From NCBI RefSeq assembly GCF_001477655.1, contig NZ_CP011266.1, forward strand, positions 1,844,001-1,908,000: a stretch of DNA of 64,000 nt. Direction: 5' to 3'. The notes below the pieces were generated by a model. That model did not search any database. It saw nothing but the letters and a program-made list of their open reading frames with translations, and was not told where the DNA came from. Below, one piece after another: positions 38,072 through 46,900 of the stretch; positions within the stretch are counted from its first letter, which is position 1; the number at the start of each line of letters is the position of its first letter. Both the position numbers and the translations under genes were made by a program. The DNA comes from Methanobrevibacter millerae. GTDB lineage: Archaea > Methanobacteriota > Methanobacteria > Methanobacteriales > Methanobacteriaceae.

Positions 38072-38099
38072 TAAGGATTATCTTTGAAACTAATCCTTA
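38072..38099 (+). terminator. Hairpin terminator
   Basis: TAAGGATTA (38072-38080) pairs perfectly with TAATCCTTA (38091-38099) around ten bases. It lies 9 nt past the stop codon of the 224-aa membrane-anchored protein. Confidence 0.65.
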
Positions 38100-38301
38100 A
38101 CACACTCATGAAAATATTTTAATTTAACATTAAACTGAAAATAATTTTAAGTAATTTAATATAGTGTAAGGACTAAACTTTATATTATTATATGTGCTAT
38201 TATGGATTAGTGAAATATATATTATCTTTTTGACAAATTTAATATATTCATTATGACTAACTTTTATATGAGATTTAAGAAAAATAGTAGGATAAATTTT
38301 T

Positions 38302-40134
38302 ATGTCAAGTATGAGTAGCGTTGCAGGATTATCAAAATATATTAAGACACTCCCAAGTACAGGAAAATCAATTATAGCAATCTGTATTTTAAGTTTTTTA
38401 ACTGGAGTGATACAATTTTTAATAAATCCTCAAGACAGTTTATCATATAATTTTTTTACTGAAGGATTCTGTACATTTATGATATTAGGTGTTAGTTCTA
38501 TTTTAAGCGGTAGCGTTAACCAGTATTGGGTTAGAGCCCTTAAAGGAATTAATCTAAAAATTAAGCATTCCATGTTTTTATCTATGCTTTCGATGATATT
38601 CATTTCTTTAATTTTAATTGCAGGTGCAATTTTAGCTCAAATATTCCACATTTATCTATTTGTAAATTCGTTATTATTCGCTTGTGTGTTGGTTTATGGA
38701 TTTAATACATTGGTATTATGGAGTACAACAAAAATAGGATTTTCCAAATCTGCAATAATAGGATTAATTCAGCCAATTTTAGTTTTAACAATGCTTGTAT
38801 TATTGATGTTCCTGTGGAGTGACCCATCAGTATTTTCAACACCTGAAATAATAAACATTATTTTAAAATCTGTTGTTGCCTGCCTCATATTTGTTTTGAC
38901 AATATATGCATTCATTACAATTCTCGCATCACCTTTAAAGAAAAATTTGGGTATAGGAATGCTAGACTTATTAAGTCTGTTTATAATGCATATGAATGAA
39001 GGTTCCAATGATTTAGAATCCACCTTCGAAAACATGGGAGAATCAATAGATACAGTAGTTACATTTATTTGTTTTAAAGGAGTTAACGGCATTAAATCAT
39101 TATTCATATCTCCATCCGTGCATCCAGGACCATTAGGAAAAATTGGAGGATCAAACATGCCTACAATACTTGCAAACTCATTCGATCATTTTACAATGGT
39201 TGCTCATGGTCCATCAACACATGACTTCAATCCAATTTCATCCAAAGAAATAGACAAAATTGAAAAAAGTGTTAAAGACGGATTAAGTGAAGTAACATTC
39301 TCAAAAAAAGCAAGCAAGTTTAAAAGATATTCCATGAATGCTGCAAATATTGGAGTTCAATTCTTTAATGAAGGAATGGTTATACTCTCAACACTTGCAC
39401 CAAACGGTAGTGATGATATCGAGTTTGGTGTCGGCCTTACAATGATGACCCAAAGTATCAGCAAATGTAATGTGAAAGATTCAGTTATTGTAGATTGTCA
39501 CAATTCATTTACTCCTGAAAGCGGTGAAGTTTTACCTGGAAATCCTGAAGTTTTCGATTTGATTGATGCAATTGATAAAATTGAAGAAACTGAAAAACAT
39601 GCCAATATCAGAGTAGGCTGCTGCGAAGATAAGATGGAAACCCTTGATAAACATGAAGGTATTGGGGAAAGCGGTTTGAAAGTAATGGTAATCGAAGTAG
39701 ATAATCAGAGAACAGCATATGTTTTATTTGATTCAAATAATATGGAAATCGGATTCAGACAAGAAATTATGGATGCTACAAAAGATTTGGACATTGATGA
39801 AATAGAAGTGATGACCACAGATACACATACTGTGAATACCTTATCAAGAGGATATAATCCTGTTGGAATAGAAAAAAGACCTGAAATAATAGAATATATA
39901 ATAAAATGTATAAAAATAGCTATTGATGATTTGGAAGATGTTGAAGTAGGAACTGGAACCAAAAAAATAAAAAACCTCAACACATTCGGTCCAAAAAATT
40001 CAACAGAACTTATCTCAACAATAAGCTCAATTGTTGCCGTCAGTAAAATAATAGCTCCAGTTTTGTTATTGACTGCATTGTTTATAGTATTTATATGGAT
40101 TTTTTATGGTAATTTACCAATAATTGGCAATTAA
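38302..40134 (+). CDS. DUF2070 family membrane protein
   Basis: 610 aa. The first 210 residues hold six or seven membrane helices. A soluble domain of about 380 residues follows, with the conserved SPSVHPGPLGKIGGSNMPTI, VAHGPSTHDFNPISSKEIDK and DCHNSFTPESGEVLPGNPEV. A final membrane helix (residues 585-605) closes the protein. This is the archaeal DUF2070 layout; the many His, Asp and Cys residues hint at a metal-dependent enzyme, but no activity is known. Its 3' end overlaps the convergent small membrane gene by 21 nt. Confidence 0.85.
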   Translation: MSSMSSVAGLSKYIKTLPSTGKSIIAICILSFLTGVIQFLINPQDSLSYNFFTEGFCTFMILGVSSILSGSVNQYWVRALKGINLKIKHSMFLSMLSMIFISLILIAGAILAQIFHIYLFVNSLLFACVLVYGFNTLVLWSTTKIGFSKSAIIGLIQPILVLTMLVLLMFLWSDPSVFSTPEIINIILKSVVACLIFVLTIYAFITILASPLKKNLGIGMLDLLSLFIMHMNEGSNDLESTFENMGESIDTVVTFICFKGVNGIKSLFISPSVHPGPLGKIGGSNMPTILANSFDHFTMVAHGPSTHDFNPISSKEIDKIEKSVKDGLSEVTFSKKASKFKRYSMNAANIGVQFFNEGMVILSTLAPNGSDDIEFGVGLTMMTQSISKCNVKDSVIVDCHNSFTPESGEVLPGNPEVFDLIDAIDKIEETEKHANIRVGCCEDKMETLDKHEGIGESGLKVMVIEVDNQRTAYVLFDSNNMEIGFRQEIMDATKDLDIDEIEVMTTDTHTVNTLSRGYNPVGIEKRPEIIEYIIKCIKIAIDDLEDVEVGTGTKKIKNLNTFGPKNSTELISTISSIVAVSKIIAPVLLLTALFIVFIWIFYGNLPIIGN

Positions 40135-40383
40135 AATCCAAACAATAATCCATGTAAAGAAGAAAGGTAAAACACAATCCCATATTTTTTGAGATCTATC
40201 AATTTCTTCTGTTGCAATTTTATCAGCTGATTTCATCATGGCATAAATAAAAACAATACCAAATATTAACCCAACCATATCATTTTTGAATCCTAAGGTT
40301 CCAATAGTGAATATACCAGATAATAAACCAGCAACGATTCCTAAAACAACATTAATTGAAGTAAGTTTAACAGTGTCGTCCAA
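40114..40383 (-). CDS. Small three-helix membrane protein, possibly EMC6-like
   Basis: 89 aa with three hydrophobic segments: SINVVLGIVAGLLSGIFTIG near 9-28, MVGLIFGIVFIYAMMKSA near 36-53, and the C-terminal PFFFTWIIVWILIANYW. The size and helix layout resemble archaeal EMC6-like proteins found in Methanobacteriales. I cannot confirm this by sequence motifs. An AGGAAATA site precedes the ATG. It is convergent with DUF2070 and divergent from the RqcH gene. Confidence 0.75.
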   Translation of the reverse strand: MDDTVKLTSINVVLGIVAGLLSGIFTIGTLGFKNDMVGLIFGIVFIYAMMKSADKIATEEIDRSQKIWDCVLPFFFTWIIVWILIANYW

Positions 40384-40473
40384 AATATTTCCTCCACAAA
40401 ATAAATTAAATAGAATAAATATAATTTAATAATTAATAGTATATTAAAGTATTGATATTTAAAGGTGTTTTAA

Positions 40474-42480
40474 ATGAAAGCAATGTCAAATGTGGACATT
40501 TTTACAATTAGTGATGAACTTAATAATTTATTAACAGGTGCAAGAGTAGATAAATCCTTCCAACCAACCAAAGATATCGTTGTAATGAGATTTCACGTAG
40601 CTGGAACCGGAAGAGTTGATTTAGTGATGCAATGTGGTTCAAGGATACATACAAGCAAATATCCGCTTGAAAATCCCACCAATCCACCAACATTCCCAAT
40701 GCTTTTAAGAAAAAGGGTGAAAGGAGCCCATGTTGTAAGTGTGAGTCAGCATAATTTTGATAGAGTTGTTGAAATTAAAGTAAAAAAAGACAAGTATTAT
40801 ACGATTGTTGTGGAATTGTTTGATAAAGGAAACATAATACTTTTGGATGAAGACAACAATATTATTTTACCTCTTAAAAGAAAACATTGGTCTACCAGAG
40901 ATATAAGTTCAAAAAAAGAATATGTTTTTCCTGAAGATAGAGGTATCAATCCAATCAATGTTAGTGAAGAAGAATTTAAAGAAATTTTTATTGAAAAAGA
41001 CAGCGATGTTGTGAGAACTTTAGCAGTTAACGGTTTTGGAAGTTTATATGCTGAAGAAATAATTGAAAGAGCAAATGAAAACACCGAAATAGATAAGAAT
41101 ACTTTAAATAAAGATTTAACACAAGAACAGTTTTCTGCATTATATAATTCATTAAAAGAATTATTTGATATTTTAAAAAATGAAGAGTATAAGCCCCAAA
41201 TCGTTAAGGATGGAAGAAAGGAAGATGTACTTCCATTGGATTTGGTGAAATATGATGGCTTTGAAAAGAAATATTACGAGAATTTCAATGAGGCATGTGA
41301 CGAGTTCTACTCAAAAAAAGTTAATACTGATATAAAAAATGTCAAAGAAAAAATCTGGAATAAAAAAGTAAACAAGTTTGAAAAAAGATTACGTTTACAA
41401 GAAGAAACACTCGATAATTTTAATAAAACTATTGAAACAAGCCAACATAAAGGAGAGTTAATTTATTCTAATTACACCACCCTCGAAAATCTAATAAATG
41501 TTGTTAACTCAGCCATAAGTAAAGACTACTCTTTTAAAGAAATTGGAAAAATTCTTAAAAAAGCAAAAGAAGATGGAATGAGTGAAGCGGAAATATTTGA
41601 ATCAATTGATAAAATGGGCGTTTTAACACTGAAAATTGAGGATACTTCAATAATAATAGACCCTAAATTATCAATTCCCGAAAACGCTGAAAATTATTAT
41701 GAAAAATCTAAAAAAGCTAAAAAGAAAACAAAAGGTGCTTTAATAGCTATAGAAAACACCAAAAAACAACTTGAAAAAATTAAAGCCAAAAAAGAAGTGG
41801 CCATGGAAAATATATCCATTCCAAAAAAGCGTGAAAAGAAAAATCTTAAATGGTATGAGAAATTAAGATGGTTTATTACTTCAGACAATACTTTGGTGAT
41901 TGGTGGACGTGATGCAGGCACTAACGAAGCCGTTGTCAAAAAATATTTAGATAATAATGACATTTATTTGCATGCAGACATACATGGTGCATCATCAACT
42001 GCAATAAAATTAGAAGGCAAATCATTAAATGATACAATCCTCAAAGAATCTGGTGAGTTTGCAGCATCATTTTCATCTGCTTGGTCAAAAGGTTTCACAA
42101 CCCAAGACGTGTTTTGGGTTCATCCAGACCAGGTATCAAAAACACCTGAAGCTGGAGAATTTTTAGCAAAAGGATCATTTGTAATAAGAGGAAACCGCAA
42201 TTACATAAGAAGTGCAAGAGTAAAAATCGCTATCGGAATAGTTGACTATGAAGGAAAAAGAATAATGGCCGGACCAGTGGAATCACTTGAGGCACACTGT
42301 GACAATTATGTTGTGCTGAAACCGGGATATACAAAAAAAGAAGCGATAGCTAAAAAGATTCTGCATAAAATAAATGAAGAAGATTTATTGACTCTTGATG
42401 ATATTATTAGAGTACTACCATCAGGCAAATGTGATATCGATGAAGAGTATCATCAAAGAAAAAAATATGAAAAGAATTAA
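40474..42480 (+). CDS. rqcH: Ribosome quality control protein RqcH/Rqc2 (NFACT family)
   Basis: 668 aa. The NFACT-N domain starts MKAMSNVDIFTISDELNNLL and includes RVDKSFQPTKDIVVMRFHVA. Charged coiled coils cover about residues 290-450. The NFACT-R domain follows with KLRWFITSDNTLVIGGRDAG and DIYLHADIHGASSTAIKLEG near residues 500-520. Family members bind stalled large subunits and tRNA and direct C-terminal tailing of nascent chains. The stop overlaps the convergent UPF0173 gene by 4 nt. Confidence 0.92.
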   Translation: MKAMSNVDIFTISDELNNLLTGARVDKSFQPTKDIVVMRFHVAGTGRVDLVMQCGSRIHTSKYPLENPTNPPTFPMLLRKRVKGAHVVSVSQHNFDRVVEIKVKKDKYYTIVVELFDKGNIILLDEDNNIILPLKRKHWSTRDISSKKEYVFPEDRGINPINVSEEEFKEIFIEKDSDVVRTLAVNGFGSLYAEEIIERANENTEIDKNTLNKDLTQEQFSALYNSLKELFDILKNEEYKPQIVKDGRKEDVLPLDLVKYDGFEKKYYENFNEACDEFYSKKVNTDIKNVKEKIWNKKVNKFEKRLRLQEETLDNFNKTIETSQHKGELIYSNYTTLENLINVVNSAISKDYSFKEIGKILKKAKEDGMSEAEIFESIDKMGVLTLKIEDTSIIIDPKLSIPENAENYYEKSKKAKKKTKGALIAIENTKKQLEKIKAKKEVAMENISIPKKREKKNLKWYEKLRWFITSDNTLVIGGRDAGTNEAVVKKYLDNNDIYLHADIHGASSTAIKLEGKSLNDTILKESGEFAASFSSAWSKGFTTQDVFWVHPDQVSKTPEAGEFLAKGSFVIRGNRNYIRSARVKIAIGIVDYEGKRIMAGPVESLEAHCDNYVVLKPGYTKKEAIAKKILHKINEEDLLTLDDIIRVLPSGKCDIDEEYHQRKKYEKN

Positions 42481-43196
42481 TCCTGATACTCTTCAGGATT
42501 ATATTCAAAATATTCATTAGGATTTAAAATAACTGTACTGATTTTTGGATTGAATTGCATCACAAAGTTTGCAAAAATAGTAGGATCTTGCTCTATTGCG
42601 GGAAAAGTATTGTAATGCATTGGAATTGTTACCTTAGGATTTAACCACATTGAAGCAAGAGCTGCTTCAAAAGGACCCATTGTAAATTTATCACCAATAG
42701 GAACCATAACAATATCCGGCTTGTAAATATCACCAATAATTGTTTTCATATCACCAAATAAACCAGTATCCCCAGAATGGAATATTGAAGTTCCGTCTTC
42801 AAAGGTAATTAAAAAACTAGCTGCAACACCACCAGGAACTACTTCTTCAACCATATCAATATCAGAGGAATGTTTTGCATCAAGCATAGTGAATTTAACT
42901 CCCCTGAATATGAAAGAACCACCGATATTGACACCAATAGTTTCTATACCTTGTTTAGATAAAAATAAAGACACTTCATGAATAGCTGCAATAGGGGCAT
43001 TAGTTGAATTGGAAATATCTAATGCATCACCCAAATGGTCAGAATGTCCGTGAGTAACTAGAATAATATCCGGATTTAATTCTTCTACAGGAACCGGACA
43101 TGAAGGGTTGTTACTGATGAACGGATCAATTAATATATGGACATCATCATCACTTATTACTTCAAAACATGAATGGCCTAACCATCTAATTTCCAT
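42477..43196 (-). CDS. UPF0173 metal-dependent hydrolase
   Basis: 239 aa, metallo-beta-lactamase fold. The metal motif is LVTHGHSDHLGDALDIS (HxHxDH), with further ligands in MLDAKHSSDIDMVEE, IFHSGDTGLFGDMK and IPMHYNTFPAIEQDP. This matches the UlaG-like UPF0173 family, whose natural substrate is unknown. Its ATG overlaps the stop of the upstream 398-aa gene (TAATG), suggesting coupling. Confidence 0.92.
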   Translation of the reverse strand: MEIRWLGHSCFEVISDDDVHILIDPFISNNPSCPVPVEELNPDIILVTHGHSDHLGDALDISNSTNAPIAAIHEVSLFLSKQGIETIGVNIGGSFIFRGVKFTMLDAKHSSDIDMVEEVVPGGVAASFLITFEDGTSIFHSGDTGLFGDMKTIIGDIYKPDIVMVPIGDKFTMGPFEAALASMWLNPKVTIPMHYNTFPAIEQDPTIFANFVMQFNPKISTVILNPNEYFEYNPEEYQD

Positions 43197-44392
43197 TAAG
43201 CAACTCCCCCAGCAATACTATTTAAAATCACATTTTCATCCAAGTTAGAAGCAATATTCCAAGTTTTTTCAAAATCGGCTCTGATATTTGAAATTGAAGC
43301 TCTATCATCATAAATAGCACCATACTCAGGATTGCCTGAAACATAACCGTCAGAGATAATCATTGCATGTGAGTCATCTGTGATTAAATTAACGGTATGT
43401 ACCTTAGGTACAGTTTTTATATGAACTCCTTGTTTTAACAAAGAAGCTATTAATACAGTATAAGAAATATCAGATAAATCAAATTCATCAATAATAACTC
43501 TTGAATATATTGTAGGGACATGAGATAAGAATCTGTCGGATAAAGTGTTTAAAGATGGGATTTCCAACATTATTTCTTTATTCACTCCAACAGCCAATTC
43601 TTCAAAAGCATCATTTGAAGTAACTAATTCATTACCTATTAAAACATTACCTTTTAAAGAGTCAGGAACAGGCAATCTTTCAGGGTTATTAATATCAATT
43701 GCAATATCTCTTTGAGTAGGAACTGTTTGAGAAACAATTGCTGGTTCCAAATCCTGAGATAATGCTTTTTTAATTTCTTCTGTTTTATCAACACTTTGTT
43801 CTACAATAGGAGTTTCTTCATAAATGTAATCTTTTGAACGTTTTTTAGGTTTTCTAGTAACTTTAATAGGTTTTTCATAATTTGGGGTGAAATTCAATTC
43901 TTTATCTAAATCCACTTCTTTTTCTTCAGTATTTACAACACGTAAAACCGCTTTAGATTCATCAATTTCAGGAGCATCGAAGTACTCTCTTGGAGAAAGA
44001 GTGGAATTTTCTTCAGATTCATAATATTCCCACAGACCACTATCATCAATATTTTTACCATAATCATAATCATCATGTTCAGGCCTCATTATTAATGGAC
44101 CGTTATTATCAAAATCACTGTTTGATTTAGAATTCCTTTTTGGAAAATTAATAGATGATTTATTGAATTCACCAGAATTCAAAAAGTCTTTGATAAGACC
44201 ACTAGTTTTTTCAGCATTAGAATCAACAAAATAACTTATAATTAATATTATACCAACTATAGCTATTAAAAAACCAACCATCAATAAGACATCTACAAGG
44301 TTATATACCATTACTTCATATGATATAACCACACCAATCACAAATAAAATAATTCCTGATACAAATTTTAATGTATTTCCCAATTTGTTCAC
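43196..44392 (-). CDS. Two-helix membrane protein with PLD/TrmB-like C-terminal domain
   Basis: 398 aa, not firmly assigned. Two membrane helices lie near residues 8-28 and 33-53. A long charged linker (about 60-220), rich in Asp, Glu and Lys, follows. The C-terminal domain (225-398) includes ASLLKQGVHIKTVPKVHTVN, DDSHAMIISDGYVSGNPEYG and NIRADFEKTWNIASNL. It resembles phospholipase D-like domains, or the effector domain of TrmB regulators, without visible HxK motifs. It is coupled to the downstream UPF0173 gene. Function unknown. Confidence 0.75.
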   Translation of the reverse strand: MNKLGNTLKFVSGIILFVIGVVISYEVMVYNLVDVLLMVGFLIAIVGIILIISYFVDSNAEKTSGLIKDFLNSGEFNKSSINFPKRNSKSNSDFDNNGPLIMRPEHDDYDYGKNIDDSGLWEYYESEENSTLSPREYFDAPEIDESKAVLRVVNTEEKEVDLDKELNFTPNYEKPIKVTRKPKKRSKDYIYEETPIVEQSVDKTEEIKKALSQDLEPAIVSQTVPTQRDIAIDINNPERLPVPDSLKGNVLIGNELVTSNDAFEELAVGVNKEIMLEIPSLNTLSDRFLSHVPTIYSRVIIDEFDLSDISYTVLIASLLKQGVHIKTVPKVHTVNLITDDSHAMIISDGYVSGNPEYGAIYDDRASISNIRADFEKTWNIASNLDENVILNSIAGGVA

Positions 44393-44506
44393 CCTTCATC
44401 AATTAATATTCACTCAAATACTAATATTTATTAATTACCCTATTTATAAACCTAATGGTTAAAATATCAAATTTCACCTAAATTAATTCATCAAATAAAA
44501 AAAATA

Positions 44507-44514
44507 TTTATATA
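44507..44514 (+). promoter_or_regulatory. TATA box upstream of the class III pilin-like genes
   Basis: TTTATATA in an AAAATATTTATATACTC context is the best archaeal TATA match in the 44393-44664 spacer. Transcription would begin near 44535 and give a leader of about 130 nt. The rest of the spacer is AT-rich and shows no gene. Confidence 0.4.
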
Positions 44515-44664
44515 CTCTTTGTTTTTGAGTGATTTTCCTATTAAAAAAAAATATTCAAAGTGAAAAATTGCTTTTAAAAAAACATGATACTTAAATGTAA
44601 TACTTTTTTAATTTAAAGTAATATTAATATTATTGAAAAAACTACATTTTAAATGGTGAGAACA

Positions 44665-44871
44665 ATGAAGTCAATGAAAAAATTTATCAACGAAGAATCA
44701 GGTCAGGGCGCAGCAGAATACATTTTACTGTTCGGAGGAGTTATTGTTATTGCACTTCTAGCTTTAACAATATATAGATCATATATGGAAACCAGCGATA
44801 AAAGTTTAAAAGCAAAAGACGATATTATAGACGTCAGAAATACAATATTGGACAATAGAACACATGTATAG
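44665..44871 (+). CDS. Class III signal peptide protein (pilin-like)
   Basis: 68 aa from ATG 44665-44667 (MKSMKKFINEESGQGAAEYI), chosen because GGTGAG lies four bases upstream; an ATG four codons earlier overlaps that site. The motif ESGQGAAEYILLFGGVIVIA is a class III (QxxxE-type) signal peptide. EppA-type prepilin peptidases cut before the Q, leaving a hydrophobic pilin helix. The mature part is only about 55 residues. It overlaps a second such gene by 8 nt. It probably forms pilus-like fibres, as in Methanococcus. Confidence 0.88.
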   Translation: MKSMKKFINEESGQGAAEYILLFGGVIVIALLALTIYRSYMETSDKSLKAKDDIIDVRNTILDNRTHV

Positions 44872-45043
44872 AAAAATAGACAATAAAGGACAAAGTAGTG
44901 CAGAACTGATCCTAATCATTGGAGGATTATTGGTTATAATATTATTTGTAGCATCCTACATTACAAAAATAACAAACACTACTCAAAATTCTTTTAAAGG
45001 ATTAATAAAACAAGAAAGAGATTATTTAATAAATAAAATATAA
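44864..45043 (+). CDS. Second class III signal peptide protein (pilin-like)
   Basis: A 59-aa gene read directly from the sequence. It starts with ATG 44864-44866, inside the last codons of the previous gene in another frame, and ends with TAA 45041-45043. The protein starts MYRKIDNKGQSSAELILIIG, again with a G|QSSAE class III cleavage site and a hydrophobic helix. The 8-nt overlap indicates translational coupling with the first pilin-like gene. The mature product would be about 50 residues. The processing peptidase gene is not in this window. Confidence 0.82.
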   Translation: MYRKIDNKGQSSAELILIIGGLLVIILFVASYITKITNTTQNSFKGLIKQERDYLINKI

Positions 45044-45061
45044 GGGGAGTAAACTCTCCTT
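45042..45061. terminator. Bidirectional hairpin between convergent genes
   Basis: AAGGGGAG (45042-45049) pairs with CTCTCCTT (45054-45061), with one wobble, around TAAA. It overlaps the stop codon of the second pilin-like gene and touches the stop of the polyferredoxin gene. It can serve both strands. Confidence 0.55.
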
Positions 45062-46067
45062 ATTCATCTAAAATTTTGTTTAAACATTCATTCCAAGATT
45101 CAGAATTAATATTAGTTAATTTCATCGAAGTTCTGGTTAATTCACGAATGTTTTGAGGACATGCACTAACACATGCTCCACACAAATTACAAAATGTTAA
45201 ATTAGTTTCAGATTTGCCATCAACGATTTCAACAGCATTACATGGGCAAACATCCAGGCATGCATGACAAGAATCACCTTTACAAATTCCCTCTTCAGTT
45301 TCAACTAATTCTAATTTACCTGCAAATGGTTTAGATACATTAATTGCATCTACAGGACAAATTTCAGCACACCATGAACAATTTACACAATCGTCTTCAA
45401 CAATATATGTCGTTCCAGTAATTTCAGGAACTATAATTTGATCTTGTAACATACAAGTTGAACAGATTTCAGTAATCGCATCTTGAGGACATATCCGTTT
45501 ACAAATTCCACAATAAACACATTTTGATGTATCTACTTCAATGCTATTATTAAGCAAATCAACACTGGATGTAGGTACATTATTTATTATAATTGCTCCA
45601 GGAGGACATAAATCAGCACAGAATCCACAATAGATACATTTTTCATCATCAATAGAGATTTCTCCTCTAACTAAATCTTCTCTTTTAGGGAGTTCTCTTT
45701 TGAACAATATTGCATCCCTTGGACAAGCAATAGAACATCTTCCACAGAATAAGCAATCCTCTTCACATACTTCAGATTCAACTTCCCAATTTGGATAATT
45801 ATCCATTTTTTTGATTTCAGTACCATCAATAGTCAAGGATAATGCATCGAATGGACAAGCTACAGAACATAAACCACACAATACACATGAATTAGAATTT
45901 ACAGACAATAAATCCATCTCTATTAATCCACGTGCAATAGGTACAGTTGGCTCCAATCTCAAAGAAGATGTGGGACAAACATTACTACAAATTCCACAAC
46001 CTAAACATTTTGAATCATCATATTTCAATTTACGAACTTCTGAACCAGTTCTTTCTACATTAAACAT
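45060..46067 (-). CDS. fwdF: FwdF-like polyferredoxin, eight [4Fe-4S] motifs
   Basis: 335 aa with eight CxxCxxCxxxCP-type motifs, from CLGCGICSNVCP near residue 21 to CNLCGACVSACP near 294. One (CKGDSCHACLDVCP) has the widened first spacing. The N-terminus (VERTGSEVRKLKYDDSKCLG, then PIARGLIEMD) resembles FwdF of formylmethanofuran dehydrogenase. FwdF wires electrons between Fwd modules and heterodisulfide reductase. No other fwd subunit gene is near, so this may be an extra or alternative copy. A small ferredoxin gene lies just upstream. Confidence 0.82.
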   Translation of the reverse strand: MFNVERTGSEVRKLKYDDSKCLGCGICSNVCPTSSLRLEPTVPIARGLIEMDLLSVNSNSCVLCGLCSVACPFDALSLTIDGTEIKKMDNYPNWEVESEVCEEDCLFCGRCSIACPRDAILFKRELPKREDLVRGEISIDDEKCIYCGFCADLCPPGAIIINNVPTSSVDLLNNSIEVDTSKCVYCGICKRICPQDAITEICSTCMLQDQIIVPEITGTTYIVEDDCVNCSWCAEICPVDAINVSKPFAGKLELVETEEGICKGDSCHACLDVCPCNAVEIVDGKSETNLTFCNLCGACVSACPQNIRELTRTSMKLTNINSESWNECLNKILDE

Positions 46068-46079
46068 ATATCATCCCTC

Positions 46080-46271
46080 TCAGGCTTTTGATATAGCTTG
46101 GTTAGGACAATTCTGAATACATAAGTCACAATCATCACAATTTTCAGGGACAATTTTAACATCCCCATCCTCTTCTATGATTGCTCCTTGTTCACAAAGT
46201 TTAATGCATAAACCTTGAACTGGACAATTTTCAATATGTCCACAAACATCAGAATCTATTTTAACTGCCAT
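46080..46271 (-). CDS. Small ferredoxin-like protein next to the polyferredoxin
   Basis: 63 aa. The first motif is unusual (CGHIENCPVQGLCIKLCEQG) and the second is classical (CDDCDLCIQNCP). It may be FwdG-like or a 2[4Fe-4S] ferredoxin with a modified first cluster. The spacing to the FwdF-like gene is 12 nt, so the two are probably one transcript. Confidence 0.85.
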   Translation of the reverse strand: MAVKIDSDVCGHIENCPVQGLCIKLCEQGAIIEEDGDVKIVPENCDDCDLCIQNCPNQAISKA

Positions 46272-46378
46272 ATAACCACCTCAATTTACATACTTATATT
46301 AATTTCTAAAAATTAACTAAATATGTTAATTTATAATATATCGAAATGTACATATAAACATATCGATATTTTTTTGAT

Positions 46379-46834
46379 TTAAATGATTAATCCATTTTTA
46401 TCTATTTCGCCACGCCTAATTCTTGTAGACGAAATTGGATTTCCATCTTCGGCAAGTACAAAACTAACAACAATAATATCAAGAGGATTCATTCCTTTAG
46501 ATAATCTAATCTCATTAATTTTCATTGCAGTAGGTTCTGTCTCTTCACTTACAACAATTGCATCAAAATCAGCTTCATATATAGTTGTTCCAAAAGGATC
46601 ATCTAATGACACTACTCTAAAATTAGATTTATCTTTAAAAAACAATTTCAAATTGTTCATTCTCTCTTCACATGAATCAATTTCTCCTTTCAAACCACCA
46701 AATGCATCGGATGTTACACCAATCTCAATTCGATTACCTAGTTCAAAAGCAGTAGATAATAACTTTTTATGACCATCATGGAACTTATCGAAAGTACCGC
46801 CGACAGCCACCTTAGAATATCTTTTATTACTCAT
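46379..46834 (-). CDS. coaD: Phosphopantetheine adenylyltransferase, archaeal type
   Basis: 151 aa. It makes dephospho-CoA from 4'-phosphopantetheine and ATP. The nucleotidyltransferase motif is VAVGGTFDKFHDGHKKLLST near residues 9-28, with HxGH in the form HDGH. A second signature, ISSTRIRRGEI, lies near the C-terminus. The sequence follows the archaeal/eukaryotic PPAT group. It is a single-gene unit on the - strand. Confidence 0.92.
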   Translation of the reverse strand: MSNKRYSKVAVGGTFDKFHDGHKKLLSTAFELGNRIEIGVTSDAFGGLKGEIDSCEERMNNLKLFFKDKSNFRVVSLDDPFGTTIYEADFDAIVVSEETEPTAMKINEIRLSKGMNPLDIIVVSFVLAEDGNPISSTRIRRGEIDKNGLII

Positions 46835-46900
46835 AATATTGTCCTAATTAGTTTAGTATATAATATGTATATTAGAACTATTATAAATTATTTAGCAATT

